DNA from: Nosema muscidifuracis
Taxonomy: Eukaryota > Microsporidia > Nosematidae
Length of the DNA stretch: 64,000 nucleotides
Direction: 5' to 3'
Assembly: GCA_028335825.1 (NCBI GenBank)
Contig: JAIOKI010000025.1
Span: 186,001 to 250,000 of the forward strand
Under the pieces are notes generated by a model, which was given only the letters and a program-made list of their open reading frames with translations, was not told the origin of the DNA and made no database searches. Shown piece after piece: positions 1-10,160 of the stretch (positions within the stretch are counted from its first letter, which is position 1; every line of letters begins with the position of its first letter). The position numbers and the translations under genes were made by a program.

Positions 1-239
1 TCAAAAGTATTCTCTGAAATGAGTAAGTAAGAAGTGTCTGGTGGTAATTTAGTATCTAAAATCTGTAAATAACCTTCTAAATTATTTATCACTGATTTGG
101 AAACTGGTGATATGAAATTATTTTTAAAGTTCTTTGTAGATTCAAATGAACGAGGAAATTCAATATTCGAGTATCCAATCTTAAAAGTTTCTGTACCAAT
201 ATCAACTACAACTGTACTATTATCACTCGCAACAAACAT
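1..239 (-). CDS. actin-related protein, N-terminal part (runs off the window)
   Basis: I read this frame by hand. It starts at the ATG whose complement is 237-239 and stays open to base 1, about 79 residues. The protein begins MFVASDNSTVVVDIGTETF and continues with KIGYSNIEFPRS. This is the actin phosphate-1 loop (DxGTxTxKxGY, then a conserved Pro). Further on, ISPVSK and YLLISE resemble the segment after subdomain 2 in Arp4-type proteins. Actin-related proteins of this type act in nuclear chromatin-remodelling or acetyltransferase complexes. A CCC box lies on this strand at 244-246, four bases before the ATG and inside the 20-base gap after the ValRS stop. The family call is fairly safe; Arp4 rather than another ARP is a guess because most of the gene is outside. 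Confidence 0.7.
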   Translation of the reverse strand, partial: MFVASDNSTVVVDIGTETFKIGYSNIEFPRSFESTKNFKNNFISPVSKSVINNLEGYLQILDTKLPPDTSYLLISENTF

Positions 240-259
240 AAAAGGGTAAAATAAAATAT

Positions 260-2914
260 TTAATTAAAATCAATAATCTCAGATTTGACACCCATCTTGA
301 TATCTTCTATATTATTAATAAGTGATTTTATAAATTGTAAATCAGATTCCTTAATATTCTCCTCTGTTCCTAATATAACTGAAATTTTGTTTCTTTTATT
401 TTTTTCAATATCTGCTCTTATAGATTTAACTTTGCATAAAACTATATCAAAATTCGTAGAATTTTTGTTGATTATTTCTTTAGGGAATTCTGCATTAAGT
501 AAAGTTTTGTTAAAGAATTTAGAATAAACTTCTTCTGATATAAAAGGCATATACGAACTAAATATTTTCAAACAATCAACAAGAACAGAAAATAATGTCC
601 TTATATAAATTTCTTTTTTGACTTTTTTCACTATTTCAATATAAACATCACAAAAATCATATAAGAAGAATTGATGAATAGATTGAGTAGCAATCATAAA
701 ATTATATTCATTTAAACTTGAATTAGTAGCAGAAATCATTTTATCTCTCTTTTGAATTAACCAGACAATTAAATCATCTGTTTCATTTCTTAATTTATCA
801 TCTAATTTTTCTATTAAACTTTCATAATCCTGAAATTCTTGATTTTTCTCAACAAATTCATCAACAATTTTTTTAACGAATATTGATGCGTTCCATATTT
901 TGTTACAGAATTTTCTATTACCTTTTACTCTTTCAATATCAAGTTTAATATCATTTATTCCATTGACATACGACAATAAAGTAAATCTTAATGCATCAGC
1001 TCCACATGCCTCAATTCCGTTAGGAAAATCTTTTCTTATAACAGATTCTGCTGCTTTAAGTTTATCATTAGATAAATTTCCTAATTTAGCAACTTCTATT
1101 AAATTTTCTAAAGATGATCCATCAATTACATGAATTGGATCAATAACATTCCCAAGACTTTTACTCATTTTTCTTCCATTAGCATCACGTACAATTCCAT
1201 GTAATAAAATATCTTTAAATGGTACTGATTCAGTTAATTCAAGAGATAACATTACCATACGACCTACCCAAAAAAACAAAATATCTTTACCAGTTTCTAA
1301 TAAAGAAGTTGGGAAATAATTATCAAAATCTTGAGTTTTTTCAGGCCATCCTAATGTAGCAAAAGGCCATAAACCAGAAGAGAACCACGTATCTAATACA
1401 TCATCATCCTGTATCCAATCAGATTCAGGATAAATTTTACTATGAGGATTATTTTTATAAAAAGATTCTAAAGCTTCATTTTTTGTTCTTCCTATTGACC
1501 AGTCATTATCTGGTGATTTATAAGCTGGTATTCTATGTCCCCACCATAATTGTCTAGATAAGCACCAATCTCTTGGATTTTCAAACCACCTATACCAATC
1601 TTCTTTAGATTCAGTTGGATGAATTTCAATTTTATTATTTTTAACTATATCAATAGCCTTCTTAGCCATACTTGAACAATTACACCACCATTGTTCTTTA
1701 ATAATTGGTTCTATAAGATCATTAGATCTTGAACAAATTGGTAAAATTTGTTCATGAGGTTTCTTTTCAATGAATAAATTTTTTTCTTTTAATTTTTTAA
1801 TAACGAGATCTCTAGCATCTAATCTTGAATAACCTTTATATTCACCTTCACATGTTATTTTATTTTCGTTATCGAATATAACAATCTGTTGTAATTTATG
1901 TTTTTTTCCTATATCAAAATCTACTGGATCATGTGCAGGTGTAATTTTTAATACACCACTTTCTAATTCCATATCAGCACCTTCATCAAATACAAATTCA
2001 AGTTTTTTATTAGTGAGTGGATTAATTGGAATAATTTTTTTATATTTAGTATATCTTTTATCATTAGGATTAGCACATAAAGCTACATCTCCCAATATAG
2101 TTTCTGGTCTAGTAGTTCCTACTTCAAGATATCCATTAATTTCTGATTTTTCATCTATAAATATTACAGGATATTTGAATACATAAATTACACCAAATTC
2201 ATAATTTCTTTCATCAATTTTAATTAAAGTATTTGGTGAAACACTTAAATGATTAATTTCTATATCACTAAGTGTAGTTTGTAATTTAGCACACCAATTT
2301 ACAATTTTATTATCTCTATAAATTAATCCTTTCTCATATAATCTACAAAAAGCTTCTGTAACAGATTTATTCATATCACTATCCATAGTAAATCTTTGTC
2401 TACTTAAATCAGCACTAGTACCAAGTCTTTTAAATTGTTCCATAATTCTTGATCCATATTTTTCTTTCCATTTCCATGTTTCTTCTAAAAATTCTTCCCT
2501 ATTACATTTTTTATTTTCTTTTTCTAATTGTTTCATTACAACTGTCTGTGTAGCTATACCTGCATGATCTGTACCAGGTAAATATAATACCTCATATCCT
2601 TTCATACGTTTATATCTACAAATTGTATCTTGAATTGCTACCATCATAGCATGACCTATATGTAAACTTCCAGTTACATTTGGAGGTGGCATACTAATTA
2701 CAAATTTTTTATCTTTAGGTTGAGGTTTAAATAAATTATTATTTATCCAGAAATCATTCCATTTTGCTTCTACTGGTAATGGATCATATCCTGATGAAGA
2801 TGACTTTTTAATAGTCTTTGGAGTTTTTGATATTGTTGTAGTGTTAAGTTTCTTTTGTAAAAATTTTTCAAGTTTTTGTTTCTTTTTTTCTTCTTTAGCT
2901 GCTTTTTTATCCAT
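260..2914 (-). CDS. VAS1: valyl-tRNA synthetase
   Basis: Class I aminoacyl-tRNA synthetase of 884 residues that charges tRNA-Val in the cytosol. The signature HIGH is at residues 85-88 in PPPNVTGSLHIGHAM, and GRKMSKSLGN lies near residues 580-590. Between them is the CP1 editing domain (TTRPETILGD and surrounding residues). The C-terminal part is the helical anticodon-binding domain. It is shorter than yeast Vas1 (about 1100 residues), as is usual in microsporidia, and has a lysine-rich N-terminus (residues 3-45) in place of a mitochondrial leader. A CCC box on this strand at 2919-2921 is four bases before the start. The ARP gene follows in the same direction after 20 bases. The call is secure. 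Confidence 0.97.
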   Translation of the reverse strand: MDKKAAKEEKKKQKLEKFLQKKLNTTTISKTPKTIKKSSSSGYDPLPVEAKWNDFWINNNLFKPQPKDKKFVISMPPPNVTGSLHIGHAMMVAIQDTICRYKRMKGYEVLYLPGTDHAGIATQTVVMKQLEKENKKCNREEFLEETWKWKEKYGSRIMEQFKRLGTSADLSRQRFTMDSDMNKSVTEAFCRLYEKGLIYRDNKIVNWCAKLQTTLSDIEINHLSVSPNTLIKIDERNYEFGVIYVFKYPVIFIDEKSEINGYLEVGTTRPETILGDVALCANPNDKRYTKYKKIIPINPLTNKKLEFVFDEGADMELESGVLKITPAHDPVDFDIGKKHKLQQIVIFDNENKITCEGEYKGYSRLDARDLVIKKLKEKNLFIEKKPHEQILPICSRSNDLIEPIIKEQWWCNCSSMAKKAIDIVKNNKIEIHPTESKEDWYRWFENPRDWCLSRQLWWGHRIPAYKSPDNDWSIGRTKNEALESFYKNNPHSKIYPESDWIQDDDVLDTWFSSGLWPFATLGWPEKTQDFDNYFPTSLLETGKDILFFWVGRMVMLSLELTESVPFKDILLHGIVRDANGRKMSKSLGNVIDPIHVIDGSSLENLIEVAKLGNLSNDKLKAAESVIRKDFPNGIEACGADALRFTLLSYVNGINDIKLDIERVKGNRKFCNKIWNASIFVKKIVDEFVEKNQEFQDYESLIEKLDDKLRNETDDLIVWLIQKRDKMISATNSSLNEYNFMIATQSIHQFFLYDFCDVYIEIVKKVKKEIYIRTLFSVLVDCLKIFSSYMPFISEEVYSKFFNKTLLNAEFPKEIINKNSTNFDIVLCKVKSIRADIEKNKRNKISVILGTEENIKESDLQFIKSLINNIEDIKMGVKSEIIDFN

Positions 2915-3493
2915 TTAAGGGTGATTTATTTAAAAAATAAGTTAAATGTTTAACAGAAAAAAAAAGAATATTTTTAAACAAAAATCAAATTATTTCATAA
3001 AATTTTTATATTGTTAAATTAATTATTCATTTTATGATAAATAAATTTTCTATTAATTTATGAATACAAGGCATAATTAATTTATCATAAATAAATTTTC
3101 TATTAATTTATAAATACTTGCTTAAGATTTTTAGTTCTAAGAATGAGATTTTATTCTAATTAATAAATACAATAAAAAAAGATAATTTTTATTATTAAAG
3201 ACTAAGAATTTTTATAAATACATTAAAAAATATAATTTTTATTATTAAAGACTAAGAATTCTAATTAATAAAGACTAAAACTCTGTATTTGAATTAATAA
3301 AGACTAAACTTTATTTCAATTAATAAAAATACCACAAACTTCTAACTATTAAATAATAAACAATTAATTTGAAAAATATTAAGATTAATATAAAATTTTA
3401 TCTTATAATAAGTAGCATTTCTTAGAATAAAAAAATTAATAATTTTCTTAAATAAAGAACTATAAAAATATAATATTTATTTTATGCGCATAA
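2915..3493. other. divergent intergenic region, AT-rich
   Basis: The 5' spacer shared by ValRS (minus) and SPO11 (plus). It contains short degenerate duplications: a segment ending in attttctattaattta occurs near 3040-3062 and 3085-3108, and an attattaaagactaagaatt block near 3190 and again near 3240. I see no ORF or RNA gene. SPO11 has no CCC box; its ATG follows the palindrome tgcgca at 3485-3490. Confidence 0.6.
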
Positions 3494-4315
3494 ATGAAAG
3501 TAGATACAATAAAAAAGAAATTAGAAGAGCTTGTTATAAAAACCTTAAAATCTATAAAAAAACAACCTAACATTCTCCAAAAGATTAAATTTTATGAACA
3601 AGTCCATCAAAGTTTATCACTTAATATTAATAAAAATAAACGTGAAATTTATTATAATTCAGTACAGATATTTAAAACACAGAGAAATGTAGATAAATTA
3701 ATTAAAGAAACTTGCTCTATTCTTGAAGTATCCAAATCAGATTTATTAATATCAACCACTCTTAAAGGAATATTTAATGGTTCTCTAACATTCTATCGTA
3801 ATAATAAGATTATTTATCAGAATGAAAAGGGTACATCATTAATACCTGATATGAGTACTATTGATAAAGTTAAATGTGATTATAAAAAATGTGTTGTTAT
3901 TGAAAAAGATACAATATTTAGTAAAATAGTAAGATCTTATAAAAGAAATGATATTCTATTTGTATGTGGTAAGGGATATCCATGTGAGAATACAATATCT
4001 TTAGTAAAGAATCTTAATAATATTAAAATATATGGATTATTTGATTTTGATCCATATGGACTAGAAATTTATTCTAAGTATCCCAATTTAAAAAGAATAG
4101 GAGTTTGTTTAGAAGATGTAGAATTGATAGATCGATCAAGTTATATTAAATTATCAGAATTTGATATAAGAAAAATTGAAAGAATGTTAATGAAACAAAG
4201 ATTTAATAAGGATTTAAATTTTATGAAAAAGAATAATTCAAAAATTGAGATTGAAGGATTATTTAATTCTAAAGAATTTAATTTAGATATTTTTTTAGAA
4301 TCTAAGATAGTTTAA
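3494..4315 (+). CDS. SPO11: Spo11 / topoisomerase VI A-like meiotic DNA cleavage protein
   Basis: 273 residues. Spo11 makes the double-strand breaks that start meiotic recombination. The winged-helix (5Y-CAP) part carries the tandem tyrosines of the active site at Y53-Y54 in KREIYYNSVQIF. The Toprim part shows the metal-binding acid E137 in VVIEKD and the DxD pair D184/D186 in GLFDFDPYGLE. The length is short compared with yeast Spo11 (398), but every catalytic position I can check is present. There is no CCC box before the ATG, unlike most housekeeping genes here, which fits a stage-specific gene. An intact SPO11 argues that this organism keeps meiosis. Confidence 0.93.
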   Translation: MKVDTIKKKLEELVIKTLKSIKKQPNILQKIKFYEQVHQSLSLNINKNKREIYYNSVQIFKTQRNVDKLIKETCSILEVSKSDLLISTTLKGIFNGSLTFYRNNKIIYQNEKGTSLIPDMSTIDKVKCDYKKCVVIEKDTIFSKIVRSYKRNDILFVCGKGYPCENTISLVKNLNNIKIYGLFDFDPYGLEIYSKYPNLKRIGVCLEDVELIDRSSYIKLSEFDIRKIERMLMKQRFNKDLNFMKKNNSKIEIEGLFNSKEFNLDIFLESKIV

Positions 4316-4822
4316 AATGTAAAAATATTATAACAAACAAAATATTATAAATTTAATATAACAAAAATAATATAATAACAAAAATTAAATATCATAAATC
4401 ATAATAATAATTATAAATCTAATATAACAAAAATATTATAAAATTAATATAACAAACAAAATATTTTAAATAAATACCCTTTAACTTATAAATCATAACA
4501 ATTATAAATCTAATATATATTAAATAATATTATAACAAAAATAATCTATAAAATCATAATAATTATAAATCTTATATAACAAAAATAATATAATAACAAT
4601 TATAAATCTAATATATTAAATAATATTATAACAAATTAAATAATACAATATTTATATTTTGTATATTTAGTAGTTTCATTAATTTGATCAAACCAAACTT
4701 AATAATTAATTTAAGTTGATTTTTTTATTAAATTTTTAATTTATTTATGTATATATTCTGATATAAACAAATAATTATATGACATTTAAAACTATTTATA
4801 TAATTTTTTTTATTAAAAACAT
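4316..4822. other. intergenic, degenerate tandem repeats
   Basis: Between SPO11 and the mannosyltransferase, both on plus. It is made of variants of a unit containing ataacaaaaataatat and attataaatctaatat, more than ten imperfect copies from about 4325 to 4640. I see no gene. Confidence 0.6.
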
Positions 4823-5797
4823 ATGATAACTTTTATTTATTTAGTTTTAACATACGCTAAAGAAAATGCAGTAATATTTATCTTATGTAAAAATTCTGAA
4901 TTAGAACCTATTAGTAAAACATTAGCTAATTTTGAAGAAATGTTTAATAAGAAATTTAGATATCCTTATGTAATGTTAAATGATGAAGAATTTACAAGTC
5001 AATTTAAAGAAACTATAAAAAAAGTTATATCTACTACAGTTGAATTTGGTAAAGTTTCTAAAGAAGAATTTGGTGTACCTAAATTTATTAATATGAAAAA
5101 AGTTTATACTAATATGAATATTTTAAAAGCAGCTAATATAGTTTATGCTGAATCTTTATCTTATAGAAAAATGTGTAGATTCTTTTCTGGATATTTTTTT
5201 AGAAATCCTTTGGTAATGAAATATAGATATTATTGGCGTATTGAACCTCATGTTAAATTTCTATGTAAGATAAATTTTGATCCGTTCGAATTTCTTAGAA
5301 CTAACAATAAAGATTATTCATTCGTAATAACTATGAGAGAATTTATGGAAACTATTCCTTCATTATACGAAGAGACTATAAATTTTATATTAGAATCTAA
5401 ATCTTTAATAGGTAATCCATTAATTAATAAATTTATTCTAAATAAGAATATGGGATATAATGGATGTCATTTCTGGTCTAATTTTGAGATAGCTAGTTTC
5501 GATTTCTGGAGATCACAAATTTATTTAGATTATTTTAATTGGTTAGATAAATCAGGTGGGTTCTTTTATGAAAGATGGGGGGATGCACCTGTTCATACAT
5601 TAGCTCTTTCATTGTTTATAGATAAATCTAGAATACATTTTTTTGAGGATATTGGATATGAACATCCTCCATATAATCATTGTCCTTCTTCACCTTCTAG
5701 ACAAGCAGATTGTAATTGTGATCCAAAAAATTCAATAGATTATACTGATGTATCCTGTCTAAAATATTGGCTTAGTGATGTATTATCTTCTTATTAA
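4823..5797 (+). CDS. alpha-1,2-mannosyltransferase, GT15 (Kre2/Mnt1/Ktr) family
   Basis: 324 residues. GT15 enzymes transfer mannose from GDP-mannose in the Golgi, here most likely extending O-linked mannose on secreted and spore proteins. Family hallmarks are clear: YRYYWRIEPHVKFLCKINFD, then YNGCHFWSNFEIASFDFWRS with the proposed catalytic Glu at residue 222, then ERWGDAPVHTLAL, the FFEDIGYEHPPYNHCP segment and a terminal CNCDP. The N-terminus has only a short hydrophobic stretch (TFIYLVLTY), so the usual type II anchor and stem are much reduced. No CCC box is seen before the ATG. An earlier start is not available in frame. Confidence 0.93.
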   Translation: MITFIYLVLTYAKENAVIFILCKNSELEPISKTLANFEEMFNKKFRYPYVMLNDEEFTSQFKETIKKVISTTVEFGKVSKEEFGVPKFINMKKVYTNMNILKAANIVYAESLSYRKMCRFFSGYFFRNPLVMKYRYYWRIEPHVKFLCKINFDPFEFLRTNNKDYSFVITMREFMETIPSLYEETINFILESKSLIGNPLINKFILNKNMGYNGCHFWSNFEIASFDFWRSQIYLDYFNWLDKSGGFFYERWGDAPVHTLALSLFIDKSRIHFFEDIGYEHPPYNHCPSSPSRQADCNCDPKNSIDYTDVSCLKYWLSDVLSSY

Positions 5798-6463
5798 ATA
5801 AATTCTATAGAATACTATAATTAAAAAAATAATTTTAATTAATTTATAACTTAATAATAAATAATTAATATAACCTTAATTTATTTATAAATAATAAATA
5901 ATTAATATAACCTTAAAATATTTATAGATATAACTTAATTGTAAAAATATAATGATAATATAACCTCAAATTAAATTATTAATTTATTAATATAACCTTA
6001 ATTTATTTATAAATACAACTTAATTGTAAAAATATAATGATAATATAACTTAATAATAAATAATTAATATAACCTTAAGAAATTTATAGATATAACTTAA
6101 TTGTAAAAAAATAATGATAATACAATCTTAAATTAATTTGATAATTTAATTCTTTCAATCACTCAATGTGTATTATATTTGTCAAATAAATCAATATTAT
6201 ATATTTTGATATATTTGACAGCTATCATTGTAGATTTTAATAACAAAAATATAAATTATTTTGATCAAAGTAATCTGTTATTTTATGATATGATATTCGA
6301 TATAAATTAAAATTTTAAATGTTTTTAGAATTAAAAAAACTAAAATAATGCCACAAAAACAATATTGCAAAAGAATCTAATACTACTAAAATCAAGATCT
6401 TGATTAAATATCAACACATATTACGAAAAATACACAATAAAACTAATAAATTAAACTAAAGAT
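5798..6463. repeat. convergent intergenic region with tandem repeats
   Basis: About 5830-6130 is a tandem array of imperfect units, mixing aataataaataattaatataacctta with a second motif, tataacttaattgtaaaaatataatgataatata. The rest (6130-6460) is unique AT-rich sequence. The genes on both sides end here (GT15 on plus, EF-1alpha on minus). Confidence 0.65.
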
Positions 6464-7870
6464 TTATTTTCTTCCTTTTTTGGTCTCAGTAGCCTTCTTC
6501 TCAATCTTGACTCCATACTTTTCGCTAAGTTCTTCATCTGAGCATAAAGCAGTGATACTTCCAATACAGACAATTCTGTTAGAATCTCTTAAAGCAAATC
6601 TTCCTAATGATGGGAATTCAGCAGCAGTCTCCATTACACAAGACTTCTGTGGAACTAAAACTACCATAGCATTATCTCCTTGTTCAATTCTCTCAGGATT
6701 ATCAACTAAAGCAGCATCCTTTGGTCCCTTCTTTTTAAGTAAGTATTGTACTTTAACTGGTACGTGCATAATTCCCAAATCTAATGTTGGTGTGTAACCA
6801 GCAGCTAAACCAGTTGGCTTATCTACTACAACAATCTTAGCAATACATCCTTTAAATAACTTAACTGGCTTATTCTTAGCATCAGAAATAACATTACCTG
6901 GTTTGACTTGATTAAAATCTCCCTTAGTAGCATTCTTAAAAGCTACTCCACAATTTTCTCCACACATAACCTTCTGTTTAGCTTCTCTGTGAATTTCAAG
7001 AGTTTTAATTTCAGTAACTACACCAGCTGGCTCAATAGAAACTGGCATATTTGGTATAGCAAATCCTGTATCGATACGTCCAGTGTATACGAATCCAATT
7101 CCAGAAATCTTGTGTTTCTGTACGATTGGCATTCTCAATGGCTTATCATTCATTCTTGGTGGTTCCTCCTGGAAATCTAAAGCAGCTTCCAAAGTTTTGA
7201 TGACAGTCTTAGTCTTTGGATCTACCCATCCACTAAACCATGTGAATTTCTCACACTTCTTATCATCTTCAACTAAGTTGTATCCCTTCCATGCAGAAAT
7301 TGGGATAATGATTGGGTTCTTATCACTGTGATAAAGTTTAGCAATTCTCAACATTTCACTCTTAATTTCATTGAATCTGGCTTCTCTTCTACTTTCTTCA
7401 ACTTCATCCATCTTATTAACACAGACAATCAATTTAGAGCATCCAAGAACAGCAGAGATAGTGATATGAGCTTTAAGAATACCACCTTCACCTACACAAG
7501 CTTCAAAACCAGAAGCTGGTACAATAACTACACCTACATCAGCTTGAGCAGCACCAGTTACCATATTCTTAATGAAATCTCTATGTCCAGGACAATCTAA
7601 TACATTAAGCTTGAACTTCTTAGTAGGAATTTGAATTAAAGTAGTTTGAATAGTAATACCTCTTTCTTTTTCAGCAGCAGTATTATCACAAACATAAGCA
7701 AAAGAAAAGGTAGACTTGTTATTTTCAGCAGCTTCCTTCTCATACTTCTCCATGACTCTCTTATCAATGGCTTCCATAAGAACAGCAAAGTTACCTACAC
7801 AAGTACTCTTTCCACTATCTACGTGTCCTATAAAACAAACGTTTAATTGTTTCTTCTCGACTACCGACAT
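6464..7870 (-). CDS. TEF1: translation elongation factor 1-alpha
   Basis: 468-residue GTPase that brings aminoacyl-tRNA to the ribosome. G1 GHVDSGKS is at residues 15-22; DCPGHRD and NKMD follow, then SAWKG (G5), domain II and domain III with a Lys-rich tail (KKATETKKGRK). After SAWKGYN the opisthokont-type insertion is present in altered form (CEKFTWFSGWVDPKTK), which fits Microsporidia as fungal relatives. The gene is richer in G and C than its surroundings, as expected for a highly expressed gene. A CCCC box lies on this strand at 7874-7877, three bases before the ATG. Secure. Confidence 0.98.
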   Translation of the reverse strand: MSVVEKKQLNVCFIGHVDSGKSTCVGNFAVLMEAIDKRVMEKYEKEAAENNKSTFSFAYVCDNTAAEKERGITIQTTLIQIPTKKFKLNVLDCPGHRDFIKNMVTGAAQADVGVVIVPASGFEACVGEGGILKAHITISAVLGCSKLIVCVNKMDEVEESRREARFNEIKSEMLRIAKLYHSDKNPIIIPISAWKGYNLVEDDKKCEKFTWFSGWVDPKTKTVIKTLEAALDFQEEPPRMNDKPLRMPIVQKHKISGIGFVYTGRIDTGFAIPNMPVSIEPAGVVTEIKTLEIHREAKQKVMCGENCGVAFKNATKGDFNQVKPGNVISDAKNKPVKLFKGCIAKIVVVDKPTGLAAGYTPTLDLGIMHVPVKVQYLLKKKGPKDAALVDNPERIEQGDNAMVVLVPQKSCVMETAAEFPSLGRFALRDSNRIVCIGSITALCSDEELSEKYGVKIEKKATETKKGRK

Positions 7871-8596
7871 TGAGGGGTATTTTAAAAAAAAATTTAAATA
7901 GAAAAAAAATTCAAAAAATTTCTTAATAGATAAATAGAATCATATTATGATAAAATATAGCCAATGTGAAAGAATACTAACCAGTAGTATGTATATTAAT
8001 CAGTATAACTGTTTAGAATCATACATGTGTTTCTCATCTTATAGTTGAAAAAAATATATTTTTTATTATGGATAATTTTCTTAAATAGTTTTTTAAAAAA
8101 ATAAATGCATAAAAACAAGTAATTTGTAGATATTTTAAAACAAATTTAAAATATTTTATAACGTCATTATTGCATGAATTTCTCATTAAATAAGGAGAGC
8201 ATAAATTTATAGCATAGACAAGACTTTTTTATAAGAAAATATATTGAGTGAAATTACATGTAATTCAAAATATTCACATACCTATAAATTATTATATAAT
8301 TCAAGAAATATTCACACCTATAAATTAAATGTACTTCAAAATATTCACATACCTATAAATTATTATATAATTCAAAAAATATTCACACTTATAAATTATT
8401 ATATAATTTAAAATATTTTAAAATACCTATTAATTATTATATAATTTAAAATATTTTAACATACCTATAAATTAAATGTAATTCAAAATATTCACATACC
8501 TATAAATTAAATGTACTTCAAGAAATATTTTAAACATACTAAAAATTAGATGTACTTCAAAAAATATTCACACCTATAAAGTAATGCAAAATGAAT
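7871..8596. repeat. intergenic region with tandem repeats
   Basis: 7871-8220 is unique AT-rich sequence upstream of EF-1alpha. From about 8255 to 8585 there is an array of imperfect ~40-50-base units combining aaatattcacatacctataaatt with tatataattcaa or aaatgtacttcaa. It abuts the 3' end of the membrane-protein gene. No ORF of note. Confidence 0.65.
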
Positions 8597-9241
8597 TTAT
8601 TCAGATTTCTTATGAGTATATATCAAGTAATCTCTTCCACTAAGATAATACTTCTGTATATTCACTGGCATATATTTCATCATTTCATCAGTTCTTATTC
8701 TTAATTCACTCAAAACACTTCGCATATTTGGATTATTGTAATATTGCTGTCTTATCATAACACAATAAGCAACAAATGTACCAAGTGATCCATATTTAGT
8801 AATAAACATAAAAAGACTAAGAACACAACATGCTACCTCTGTCATTAAAGCACATCTACCCAATACCACATGTATATTACTAAGACTTCTACAAAAACCA
8901 TAAATCCAGTATTTTTCAAAGGATGACTTATTAGATAAAATAAAACTTGTAAGGTGGTATAAAGAAAGAAAATAGAAAGGAAGAAGAAGAATATTTCTTG
9001 GTAATGTAATAAATACAAGTATACAATAGAAATTAGGTTGATCAAATATTCCACCTAAATTATTCAAACACTTTGTTAAAGATGTTGAATATGATATTAT
9101 CAAGCTTATTATATTAAGAATATGTGGAAATGGATATATAGGTATCTTGATTATATATAATAGAAGGTAGATTGAGTAATTAGTAACAAAAAACAAATTA
9201 GAAACTGCCCATGTTCTTTTCACCATATTACAGTTCTTCAT
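8597..9241 (-). CDS. TMEM33 / Pom33-Per33 family membrane protein
   Basis: 214 residues with several membrane segments (about residues 20-52, 70-100, 130-150). The C-terminal half matches TMEM33: an LPF.FLSLYHLTSFILS segment, then KYGSLGTFVAYCVMIRQQYY, NPNMRSVLSELRI and a soluble helix (MMKYMPVNIQKYYLSGRDYL). Human TMEM33 has the same order (GSLLQPFIYYRFLTLRY, NPYCRTLFNELRI). In yeast, Pom33 and Per33 sit in the ER and the nuclear pore membrane and shape tubules and pores. A CCC box at 9244-9246 on this strand, two bases before the ATG, supports the first Met over Met6. I considered an acyl-CoA dehydratase (PHS1) but its YxxxE active-site pattern is not seen. Confidence 0.72.
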   Translation of the reverse strand: MKNCNMVKRTWAVSNLFFVTNYSIYLLLYIIKIPIYPFPHILNIISLIISYSTSLTKCLNNLGGIFDQPNFYCILVFITLPRNILLLPFYFLSLYHLTSFILSNKSSFEKYWIYGFCRSLSNIHVVLGRCALMTEVACCVLSLFMFITKYGSLGTFVAYCVMIRQQYYNNPNMRSVLSELRIRTDEMMKYMPVNIQKYYLSGRDYLIYTHKKSE

Positions 9242-9894
9242 TAGGGATAAAAAAATTACAAAGAATTATTTAAGAAAATATAAATAAGACTATTTAAATA
9301 AAGTAAAAAAATATTTTAAATAGTACCTATGCAAAAATCATTCGTCTATAAAAAATATATTTAATAAATATCATCTACTTATAAAAAAATATTTTAAATA
9401 GTACCTATGCAAAAATCATCTATCTATAAAAAATATATCTAATAAATATCATTTGTCTATAAAAAATATATCTAATAAATATCATCTGCTTATAAAAAAT
9501 ATATTTAATAAATATCATCTGTCTATAAAAAATATATTTAATAAATATTATCTGCTTATAAAAAATATATTATTATGATATTAATCAAATTATTTGAATA
9601 TATTTTGTGATAAGACATAGAATATTCAAATTTCAATACGTGATTATTCATTAGTATTGTAATTTCTATTTATATAATAATTAATTAGATTGTTAGATAT
9701 TTAATGTAACATTTTTAAACAAGAAGTAGAACTGGATTGAAATTGAAATTTTTTATTTGAATTATTCACGTATATGTAACAATCTCATAATAGTATATTT
9801 TAATAGATACATCTTACAATGATTTGTTCAATTAGATATCAATAAAATCTGATTAGTTAATTAGAAATATAAAAAGAATTAAAAATGTGAGATT
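9242..9894. repeat. divergent intergenic region with a ~34-bp tandem array
   Basis: From about 9340 to 9575 the unit aaaaaatatatttaataaatatcatctgtctat recurs about six times, with two longer units carrying attttaaatagtacctatgc at 9309 and 9388. Downstream (9576-9894) is unique AT-rich sequence before a short ORF. Confidence 0.65.
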
Positions 9895-10026
9895 ATGAAA
9901 CCACTGACATTTTTAAGTATAATGATATCTGTACAAACATTTCTTATAAGATCATCACAATTACCCATGTCATTTTTATTAGCAGCTGATGTAGAAGAAG
10001 ATAGTGAAGAAGAAGAAAGTGAGTAG
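9895..10026 (+). CDS. possible short ORF with an acidic tail (43 codons, or 19 from an inner ATG)
   Basis: Read by hand. It has a hydrophobic, signal-like start (MKPLTFLSIMISVQTFLI), then SSQLPMSFLLAADVEEDSEE and an acidic end. The inner ATG at 9967 is directly preceded by a CCC box (9964-9966), in the same ttacccatgt setting that begins the next gene, so the true product could be only 19 residues (MSFLLAADVEEDSEEEESE). No family is recognised. It could be a small gene, an upstream ORF of the Mis12-like gene, or a first exon, since the end reads aaGTGAGTag. Low confidence. Confidence 0.25.
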   Translation: MKPLTFLSIMISVQTFLIRSSQLPMSFLLAADVEEDSEEEESE

Positions 10027-10075
10027 TTATAAATATAAAATAAAAATTTATAAATTTAATTTAAATTTTGTATTT

Positions 10076-10146
10076 TTTTTTATTTACCCATGTCTGATAC
10101 AGGAGAAATTGAATATTTCGAATTCGTTCCTATAAATTTTATATTT
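10076..10146 (+). repeat. 71-bp tandem duplication of promoter plus gene start
   Basis: The segment with the T-run, ttatttaccc, the ATG and the first ~16 codons of the Mis12-like gene is present twice. The ATGs lie at 10090 and 10161, 71 bases apart. The copies differ by very few bases. Because 71 is not a multiple of 3, the upstream ATG opens a different frame that closes after about 38 codons. The downstream copy is therefore the working start. Confidence 0.85.
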
Positions 10147-10157
10147 TTTTTTATTTA

Positions 10158-10160
10158 CCC
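10158..10160 (+). promoter_or_regulatory. CCC start box of the Mis12-like gene
   Basis: ttaccc directly abuts the ATG at 10161. The same box is duplicated at 10087-10089 in the out-of-frame upstream copy. Confidence 0.7.

Noticed and set aside
8597-9241. First reading as a 3-hydroxyacyl-CoA dehydratase (PHS1/HACD)
   Set aside because: The catalytic Tyr/Glu pattern is not seen, while the C-terminal GSL...NELRI-type block fits TMEM33/Pom33 well.
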